From: Pantoea sp. 18069
GTDB taxonomy: Bacteria > Pseudomonadota > Gammaproteobacteria > Burkholderiales > Burkholderiaceae_C
NCBI RefSeq assembly: GCF_902706035.1
Contig: NZ_CACSJA010000004.1
Span: forward strand, 124,001-188,000
Reading direction: 5' to 3'
DNA length: 64,000 nt
This document shows positions 58,470-64,000 of the stretch, piece after piece (positions within the stretch are counted from its first letter, which is position 1; the number at the start of each line of letters is the position of its first letter). The notes beneath the pieces were generated by a model. The model saw only the letters and a program-made list of their open reading frames with translations. It was not told the DNA's origin and made no database searches. The translations under genes and the position numbers were made by a program.

Positions 58470-59267
58470 TCACTCGATCATGAACATGACATCACGTTCC
58501 AGCGGCACCAGATGCTGTCCATTGTCCACGCATAGCGTTATTCCTGTAATTGCCGGGTTTTCCGCGAAGAAGACGCCGGTCTGCGCCACATGCTGCGCTT
58601 GCAACGGCGCACGCAGCAGATTCACGCGCGCCGCGCGGTCGTAATTGTCCTGGCTTTGCGGCCCGCTCGGGTACATCAGGCCGGGCGCGAGGCCGACCAC
58701 GCGCACATGGGGCGCGAGCGCCTGGGCCTGCAGCGCCACGGCGCGTTCGAGCGCGAGCTTGGACAGCGTGTAGGAAAAATAGTCGGGGTTGAGGTTGACG
58801 ACCTTCTGGTCCAGCACATGGATGGCGACCGGCCGTGCGCCGCCGGGCGCGGGCGGCGATGCGCGGTCGTGGGCCTGCCAGCGCCGGGCCCAGTCGCTGG
58901 TCAGCAGCAGCGGCGACAGCGTGTTGGTGTGCAGTTGCCGGTCGACGCGCGCCAGGTCGGCGCCGAAATCGAGCGCGCTGTCGGGTTCGAACAGCGAAGC
59001 GTTGTTGACCAGCGCCTGGGGCAGGGCGCCGCAGGCCGCGTAGACCTGGGCCATCAGCGGCGCGGCGGCGTTGCGGTCGCTCAGGTCGGCCTGAAAGGCC
59101 AGGGCCTGCACGCCCAGGGCGCGCACTTCGGCGCAGGTCGCTTCGGCGGCGCCCCGGCTGCGCAGGTAGTGGCAGGCAACGCTCCAGCCCGCGCGCGCGA
59201 ACGCCAGGCAGAACTCGCGGCCCAGGCGCAGGCCGCCGCCCGTGATCAATACCCAGCGCTGTTGCAT
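58470..59267 (-). CDS. Short-chain dehydrogenase, pteridine reductase / FolM-like
   Basis: 265-residue SDR. Cofactor motif 'LITGGGLRLGREFCLAF' (Arg in the loop suggests NADPH), 'NNASLF', catalytic 'YFSYTLSKLALE' and 'LDQKVVNLNPDYF', the last being characteristic of pteridine reductases and FolM. It likely reduces a dihydropterin or dihydrofolate. It heads an operon with two folB-like genes and ttcA. GAGGAAC precedes the start. Confidence 0.88.
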   Translation of the reverse strand: MQQRWVLITGGGLRLGREFCLAFARAGWSVACHYLRSRGAAEATCAEVRALGVQALAFQADLSDRNAAAPLMAQVYAACGALPQALVNNASLFEPDSALDFGADLARVDRQLHTNTLSPLLLTSDWARRWQAHDRASPPAPGGARPVAIHVLDQKVVNLNPDYFSYTLSKLALERAVALQAQALAPHVRVVGLAPGLMYPSGPQSQDNYDRAARVNLLRAPLQAQHVAQTGVFFAENPAITGITLCVDNGQHLVPLERDVMFMIE

Positions 59268-59376
59268 TCAAGTTCCTCGATATGTTGCGGGTCGTCGCAC
59301 GGAGATTTCCGTGCGGAAAAATGGCAACCGGCAATTACAGCCGAAAATGGCGGCTTGTTGCCGGAAAGACAGACCA

Positions 59377-60480
59377 ATGACGGACAGTAGTGAAAGTTTA
59401 GCGGGCGTACTGAGCCAGCAGATCCGCGCGCGCATCGAGGCCGCGGGAGGCTGGGTCGGCTTTGACGCGTTCATGGCGCTTGCGCTCTACAGCCCGGGCC
59501 TGGGCTATTACGCCAACGAGCGCCCCAAGTTCGGCAGCATGCCCGAATCCGGCAGCGACTTCGTCACCGCACCCGAAATCTCGCCGGCGTTCGGCCGGCT
59601 GCTGGCCGCGCAGGTGTCCGAGGCGCTCGAGCGCACGGATACGCGCGAGGTCTGGGAATTCGGCGCGGGCACGGGCGCGCTGGCCGAACAGCTGCTGGGC
59701 ACGCTGGGCGACCAGGTGCAGCGCTACACCATTGTCGACCTGTCTGGCAGCCTGCGCGCGCGCCAGCAGCAGCGCCTGGCGCCGTTTGCCGCCAAGCTGC
59801 ACTGGGCCGATGCACTGCCCGACGCGATGCAGGGCGTCGTGGTCGGCAACGAGGTGCTCGACGCGATGCCGGTACAGCTGCTGATGCGCAAGAAGGGGCA
59901 ATGGTTCGAGCGCGGCGTGGTCTGGGACGGCGCCGCTGGCGGCTTCGCCTGGGAGGACAGGCCCACGGCGCTGCGCCCGCCGCTCGAGATCGAAGGCCCG
60001 CAGGACTATTTGACCGAAATTCACGCCCAGGGCGAAGCCTTTGTGCGCACGCTGGCCGAGCGGCTGACGCGCGGCGCGGCCTTTCTCATCGATTACGGTT
60101 TTGGCGAAGACGAGTATTACCACCCGCAGCGCCACATGGGCACGCTGGTCTGTCACCGCGCCCACCGCGTGGATGACAATCCCCTGGCCGACCTGGGCCT
60201 CAAGGACATCACCGCCCATGTCAACTTCACCGGCATTGCCGTGGCCGCGCAGGAGGCGGGCATGGACGTGCTGGGCTATACCACCCAGGCGCATTTCCTG
60301 ATCAACTGCGGCCTGCTGCAGCAGCTCGAGCAGATGCCGCAGGGCCCGCGCGCCATGGCCGCCAAACTGATGATGGAGCACGAAATGGGCGAACTGTTCA
60401 AGGTGATTGGTCTGAGCCGCGGCGTAGCGCCCTGGCCGGCACTGGGCTTCGTGCAGGGCGACCGCACGCACCGGCTGTGA
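59377..60480 (+). CDS. SAM-dependent methyltransferase of the MidA/NDUFAF7 (DUF185) family
   Basis: 367 residues. Mitochondrial relatives methylate an Arg of complex I subunit NDUFS2; the bacterial role is not settled. 'ALYSPGLGYYANERPKFG', 'FVTAPEISPAFGRLLAAQV', SAM motif 'WEFGAGTGALAEQLL' near residue 93 and 'VVVGNEVLDAMPVQLL' are family hallmarks; 'FLIDYGFGEDEYYHPQR' follows. The start is divergent from the SDR gene. Confidence 0.92.
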   Translation: MTDSSESLAGVLSQQIRARIEAAGGWVGFDAFMALALYSPGLGYYANERPKFGSMPESGSDFVTAPEISPAFGRLLAAQVSEALERTDTREVWEFGAGTGALAEQLLGTLGDQVQRYTIVDLSGSLRARQQQRLAPFAAKLHWADALPDAMQGVVVGNEVLDAMPVQLLMRKKGQWFERGVVWDGAAGGFAWEDRPTALRPPLEIEGPQDYLTEIHAQGEAFVRTLAERLTRGAAFLIDYGFGEDEYYHPQRHMGTLVCHRAHRVDDNPLADLGLKDITAHVNFTGIAVAAQEAGMDVLGYTTQAHFLINCGLLQQLEQMPQGPRAMAAKLMMEHEMGELFKVIGLSRGVAPWPALGFVQGDRTHRL

Positions 60481-60496
60481 TGAACCGGACCGCTCC

Positions 60497-60691
60497 ATGA
60501 TCCGCTGGCTGATCATCATTTTCCTGGCGCTGCTGCTGATCAACGGGCTGTCGAACCTGCTCGAGCGCATAGGCCTGGGCCGCCTGCCCGGCGACCTGCG
60601 CTTTCGCATTTTCGGCCGCGAGATCTTTCTGCCGTTTGCGAGCACGATTTTGCTGAGCGTCATTGCGGCGCTGATTGCCAAGTTTGTCTAG
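60497..60691 (+). CDS. DUF2905 small membrane protein
   Basis: 64 residues with two transmembrane helices joined by 'GLGRLPGDLRFRIFGREIFLPFAS', the defining loop of DUF2905. Function unknown. It begins 16 bases after the methyltransferase. Confidence 0.9.
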   Translation: MIRWLIIIFLALLLINGLSNLLERIGLGRLPGDLRFRIFGREIFLPFASTILLSVIAALIAKFV

Positions 60692-60768
60692 GGTTGAAGT
60701 CGGCGGCTTAGCCCAGAGATAAAGGCAATGGCTGCGGCCAAATTTCCACACTTCGACAAAGGCGCCCC

Positions 60769-61203
60769 ATGTCCGATTCCCTGCACTTCGTCTGCCCCCA
60801 CTGCCACACCACCAACCGCATCGCGCGCGAGCAGCTGGGCAATGCGCCCGACTGCGGCAGCTGCCACCAGGCGCTGGTCACCGGCGAACCCGTGGCGCTC
60901 GACGCGGCGAGCTTTGCCAAGCATGTGGGGCGCAGCCAGGTGCCGGTGGTCGTCGATTTCTGGGCGCCCTGGTGCGGGCCTTGCCGCAGCATGGCGCCGG
61001 CCTTTGCCCAGGCCGCCCAGGCGCTCGCGCCCGACGTGCAGCTCGCCAAGCTCGACACCGAAGCCCACCCCCAGGCCGCTGCACCCTACAACATCCGCAG
61101 CATTCCGACGATGGTGGTGTTTCGCGGCGGGCAGGAGCTGGGCCGGATATCGGGCGCGATGGGCGCGGCCGATATCCAGCGCTGGGTCCAGTCAGTCATA
61201 TGA
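60769..61203 (+). CDS. trxC: Thioredoxin TrxC (thioredoxin 2)
   Basis: 144 residues: an N-terminal zinc-binding motif with two Cys pairs ('VCPHCHTTNR' and 'PDCGSCHQAL') followed by the thioredoxin fold with active site 'WAPWCGPCRSM' near residue 67 and cis-Pro in 'IRSIPTMVVF'. General disulfide reductase involved in oxidative stress. A full family B repeat follows the stop directly. Confidence 0.96.
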   Translation: MSDSLHFVCPHCHTTNRIAREQLGNAPDCGSCHQALVTGEPVALDAASFAKHVGRSQVPVVVDFWAPWCGPCRSMAPAFAQAAQALAPDVQLAKLDTEAHPQAAAPYNIRSIPTMVVFRGGQELGRISGAMGAADIQRWVQSVI

Positions 61204-61207
61204 CAAA

Positions 61208-61322
61208 CCCCCTGAGCCGCTAACGCGACTTCCCCCTCTCATCCTTCGGTGGAGGGGGACGGCAGCATCGCTGCGGGGCGGCCCTTGCTCGCTGCCCCCT
61301 TGCTGGGGCTCGCCAGTTTCAT
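61208..61322 (+). repeat. ~115-bp 3' repeat (family B), copy after trxC
   Basis: Starts 5 bases after the trxC stop and matches the minus-strand copy at 38606-38720 along its full length. Includes 'ccccctctcatccttcggtg' pairing with 'gagggggac'-type bases and the conserved 'atcgctgcggggcggccctt'. Same orientation relative to the preceding gene as the other copies. Confidence 0.85.
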
Positions 61323-61359
61323 GAGCTGGCGTGAATCAATCCAAGAATAGGATTTTGAG

Positions 61360-61746
61360 TCAGATTGGTGGTTTGGCTTCGCCCTGGGCTTCGAGCTGCG
61401 CGAGTTCGTCTGCGGTGAACACGCGCGAGCGCGTGTGAAAGCTCTTGCCTTCGGGGCCTTCCAGCGAGAACGTGCCGCCGCCATGGCCGTCGATCACGTC
61501 GATGATCAGCTGCGTGTGGCGCCAGCTCGCATACTGCGAGCGGCTGATGTAGAACGGGCATCCGCCTATCTGGCCCAGATAGACATCGCCCGGCCCCGTG
61601 GTCAGCTCGCCCAGCAAATAGCAGTTGGCGGCGCTGTTGTCGCAGCAGCCGCCCGACTGGTGGAACATCAATCCCGGCCCGTGCTTCTTCTTGAGCTCGG
61701 CAATCAGCGCTTCGGCTGCGGGCGTTGCAACGACGGTTTCGACCAT
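61360..61746 (-). CDS. DUF779 family protein
   Basis: 128 residues, Cys- and Gly-rich motif 'MFHQSGGCCDNSAANCYLLG' and 'YISRSQYASWRHTQLIIDV'. Function unknown, but DUF779 genes are typically next to aldehyde dehydrogenases, as here (98 bases downstream of one on the same strand), and have been linked to alcohol/aldehyde metabolism. The Cys cluster could bind metal (inference). Confidence 0.92.
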   Translation of the reverse strand: MVETVVATPAAEALIAELKKKHGPGLMFHQSGGCCDNSAANCYLLGELTTGPGDVYLGQIGGCPFYISRSQYASWRHTQLIIDVIDGHGGGTFSLEGPEGKSFHTRSRVFTADELAQLEAQGEAKPPI

Positions 61747-61788
61747 GGCGGGTTTCCTTCACCGGCTCCGGGCAAACGGATGTATCAA

Positions 61789-61821
61789 CCGTTCGTCCCG
61801 AGCCTGTCGAAGGATGAACGG
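61789..61821. repeat. 33-bp palindromic intergenic repeat (family A)
   Basis: Near-perfect copy with CCGTTCGTCC and GGATGAACGG arms around 'cgagcctgtcgaa', in the gap between the aldehyde dehydrogenase and DUF779 genes. Confidence 0.85.
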
Positions 61822-61844
61822 CCTGTCCTCCAGCACGCGTCGTT

Positions 61845-63365
61845 TCAGAAGAACCCCATCTTGTCCTCGCTGTAACTCACCAGCAGATTCTTGGTCTGCT
61901 GATAGTGGTTGAGCATCATCTTGTGGTTTTCGCGGCCCAGGCCCGATTCCTTGTAGCCGCCGAACGCCGCGTGCGCGGGGTAGTGGTGGTAGCAGTTGGT
62001 CCAGACGCGGCCGGCCTTGATCGCGCGGCCCATGCGGTAGGCGCGGTTGCCGTTGCGGCTCCAGACGCCTGCGCCCAGGCCGTAGAGCGTGTCGTTGGCC
62101 AGCTCCAGCGCTTCGGCTTCATCCTTGAAGGTGGTCACGGCCAGCACCGGGCCGAAGATTTCCTCCTGGAAGATGCGCATCTTGTTGTGGCCCTTGAACA
62201 GCGTGGGCTGCACGTAGTAGCCGCCCGCCAGATCGCCTTCGAGCTTGGCCACGCTGCCGCCGCAGAGCACTTCGGCGCCTTCCTGCTTGCCCAGGTCGAG
62301 ATAGGACAGGATCTTGGTCATCTGCTCCTGGCTGGCCTGAGCGCCCATCATCGAGTCGGTGTCCAGCGGGTTGCCGTGCTTGATCGCGGCGACGCGGCGC
62401 AGCACCTTTTCCATGAAGCGCTCGTAGATCGACTCCTGGATCAGCGCGCGCGACGGGCAGGTGCAGACTTCGCCCTGGTTGAACGCAAACAGCACCAGCC
62501 CTTCGATGGCCTTGTCGAGAAACGCATCGTCCTCGTCCATGACGTCGGCAAAGAAGATGTTGGGCGACTTGCCGCCGAGCTCCAGCGTCGCGGGAATCAG
62601 GCTGTTGGCCGCGGCCTGGGCAATCACCCGGCCGGTGCTGGTCGAGCCCGTGAAGGCGATTTTCGCGATGCGCTTGCTCGTTGCCAGGGGCATGCCGGCT
62701 TCGCGGCCGAAGCCGTTGACGATGTTGAGCACGCCCGGCGGCAGCAGGTCGGCAATCAGGCCGGCCAGCACCAGTATGCCTATGGGCGTCGACTCGGCGG
62801 GCTTGAGCACCACGCAATTGCCCGCGGCCAGCGCGGGCGCGAGCTTCCACGCGGCCATCAGGATGGGGAAGTTCCAGGGAATGATCTGCCCGACCACGCC
62901 CAGCGGCTCGTGGTAGTGGTAGGCGACGGTGTCGCCATCGATTTCGCTGATGCCGCCTTCCTGGGTGCGGATCGCACCCGCGAAGTAGCGGAAATGGTCG
63001 GCCGCCAGCGGAATGTCGGCGTTGAGCGTCTCGCGTATCGCCTTGCCGTTGTCCACGGTCTCTACATAGGCGAGCAGCTCGCGGTTGGCGTCGATGCGGT
63101 CGGCGATTTGCAGCAGGATCTGGCTGCGCGCCGCGGCCGACGTCTTGCCCCAGGCGTCGGCTGCGGCATGCGCGGCGTCCAGCGCCTTCTCGACGTCGGC
63201 GGCCGTGCCGCGCGCCGCCCTGGTGTAGACCTTGCCGTTGATTGGCGTGACCACATCGAAATACGCGCCCCCCGCGGGCGGCACCCATTGGCCGCCGATG
63301 AAGTTGTCGTACTGGGGCTGGAAGCTGTGCAGGGCGTCGGCGGAGCCGGGAGGCGCGTATTGCAT
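61845..63365 (-). CDS. NAD-dependent aldehyde dehydrogenase (AldB/ExaC type)
   Basis: 506 residues. Oxidises aliphatic aldehydes such as acetaldehyde. '[20 protein letters not shown]' and '[11 protein letters not shown]' are NAD-binding motifs; the catalytic Glu is in '[14 protein letters not shown]' and the nucleophile Cys in '[13 protein letters not shown]'. '[15 protein letters not shown]' near the C-terminus is typical. The start is set by a strong AAGGAGAT nine bases upstream. Pairs with the DUF779 gene. Confidence 0.96.
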   Translation of the reverse strand: MQYAPPGSADALHSFQPQYDNFIGGQWVPPAGGAYFDVVTPINGKVYTRAARGTAADVEKALDAAHAAADAWGKTSAAARSQILLQIADRIDANRELLAYVETVDNGKAIRETLNADIPLAADHFRYFAGAIRTQEGGISEIDGDTVAYHYHEPLGVVGQIIPWNFPILMAAWKLAPALAAGNCVVLKPAESTPIGILVLAGLIADLLPPGVLNIVNGFGREAGMPLATSKRIAKIAFTGSTSTGRVIAQAAANSLIPATLELGGKSPNIFFADVMDEDDAFLDKAIEGLVLFAFNQGEVCTCPSRALIQESIYERFMEKVLRRVAAIKHGNPLDTDSMMGAQASQEQMTKILSYLDLGKQEGAEVLCGGSVAKLEGDLAGGYYVQPTLFKGHNKMRIFQEEIFGPVLAVTTFKDEAEALELANDTLYGLGAGVWSRNGNRAYRMGRAIKAGRVWTNCYHHYPAHAAFGGYKESGLGRENHKMMLNHYQQTKNLLVSYSEDKMGFF

Positions 63366-63432
63366 GGACTTATCTCCTTTGGGTGGACGAATGGCCCATG
63401 TTCGGCCCAAAACGGGTAAATGGACCCCGGTT

Positions 63433-64000
63433 TTACCCTGGGTCCGTGGCCAGCCAGCGGTCGATGGCGCGCGTACGTGCGGCGGCCACGGCCTCGCCCA
63501 CGGCGCGGCCGGTACGGCCTTCGGCCGCGGCCTGGGCCGCGACCTCGGCGGTGGGCACGCTCAACGCTGCGTCAAGTGCCGCCTGCAGGCGCGCGCGCTG
63601 CGGATAGGGCTGGTCTTCGAGGCCCAGCCGCCCGCGCGCATCGCATTCGCAGGCCAGCAGCGCCAGCGCGAAGCGCGCGGGCTGGCGAATCGCATCGCAG
63701 CGCTCCAACAGCCGCATCAGCGCGGCGGCATTCAGCTCACTGCTGCGGTGGATATTGCCGTGTTCGCGCGCAACCACATCGGCGAGTTCGCGGCAGTCGC
63801 TGGGCACGCGCAGCCGGTTGCCGACCTGCCTGGCCAGTTGCGCGCTGCGCTGCTCGTGGCCTATGTGGCGCGGCAGCACGTCGGCCGGCGTCGTGCCCTT
63901 GCCCAGGTCGTGCACCAGGCAGGCGTAGCGCACGGCGAGCGGCACTTGCAGGCGCGCGGCCTGCTGCAGCACCATCATCACGTGCACGCCGGTATCGATT
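63433..64000 (-). CDS. cca: CCA tRNA nucleotidyltransferase (multifunctional Cca), C-terminal part, cut by window end
   Basis: Visible is the HD phosphohydrolase domain: '[18 protein letters not shown]' at the very end of the window, '[22 protein letters not shown]' with the HD motif, and '[15 protein letters not shown]'. In proteobacterial Cca this region adds phosphatase and phosphodiesterase activities to the CCA-adding enzyme. The frame is open to base 64000, so the N-terminal nucleotidyltransferase lies outside. Confidence 0.93.
   Translation of the reverse strand, partial: IDTGVHVMMVLQQAARLQVPLAVRYACLVHDLGKGTTPADVLPRHIGHEQRSAQLARQVGNRLRVPSDCRELADVVAREHGNIHRSSELNAAALMRLLERCDAIRQPARFALALLACECDARGRLGLEDQPYPQRARLQAALDAALSVPTAEVAAQAAAEGRTGRAVGEAVAAARTRAIDRWLATDPG

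Overview
The window is high-GC DNA (apart from one short AT-rich patch) with tightly packed genes. It looks like a chromosome segment of a betaproteobacterium of the order Burkholderiales, most likely family Comamonadaceae (Acidovorax/Comamonas/Delftia-like). The reasons are the overall gene complement, a Bug-type (TctC) binding protein, and short intergenic repeat families of a kind I associate with that family. This is inference from gene content; no rRNA or tRNA gene lies in the window to test it.

Layout. (1) 1-19.8 kb is a housekeeping block: the end of an RsuA/RluB-family pseudouridine synthase with an Arg/Gly-rich N-terminus, htpG with a likely heat-shock promoter, a Gly-Val repeat lipoprotein, srkA, a 3-hydroxybutyryl-CoA dehydrogenase, purT, a PAS-GGDEF-EAL gene run together with amn and tag, dbpA, a CDF transporter with dtd, a TSUP permease, phoH-ybeY, ruvAB and a YhhN-type membrane protein. 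(2) 19.8-25.2 kb is an operon with a TauD/AtsK-like dioxygenase and a CUT1-type ABC importer whose binding protein carries a Tat signal. (3) 25.4-36.4 kb is a catabolic island: FAH hydrolase, orphan Bug protein, IclR regulator, acyl-CoA dehydrogenase, MaoC-type hydratase, CitE-type lyase, CoA transferase, ETF and MmgE/PrpD. It suggests CoA activation, oxidation, hydration and cleavage of a branched C4-C5 dicarboxylate. The island is bracketed by a broken and an intact copy of the 3' end of an amino-acid ABC ATPase gene, the signature of an insertion into that gene's end. (4) 36.4-44.2 kb is a polar-amino-acid ABC importer divergent from an RpiR regulator, a diaminopropionate ammonia-lyase, an M20 carbamoylase-type amidohydrolase and an N-carbamoyl-D-amino-acid hydrolase. 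(5) 44.3-53.2 kb has a phosphoribosyltransferase, a Pmp3 protein, a histidine phosphatase and a dipeptide-type ABC operon with two tandemly duplicated binding proteins and a fused double ATPase. (6) 53.2-55.8 kb is an accessory patch with AT-rich DNA carrying a DarT-like DNA ADP-ribosyltransferase toxin and a DarG macrodomain that lacks the usual C-terminal half. (7) 55.9-64 kb returns to core genes: a DUF4136 lipoprotein, ttcA, two folB-like genes with a pteridine-reductase-like SDR, a MidA-type methyltransferase, trxC, DUF779 with aldehyde dehydrogenase, and the C-terminal part of cca.

The most unusual items are the DarTG-like module with a shortened antitoxin and an acidic toxin tail, the catabolic island seated at the end of an ABC ATPase gene, the putative carbamoyl-diaminopropionate pathway, and several families of short repeats (one partly inside a coding sequence, one placed right after stop codons in a fixed orientation). 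I saw no CRISPR array, integrase, transposase, rRNA or tRNA gene.
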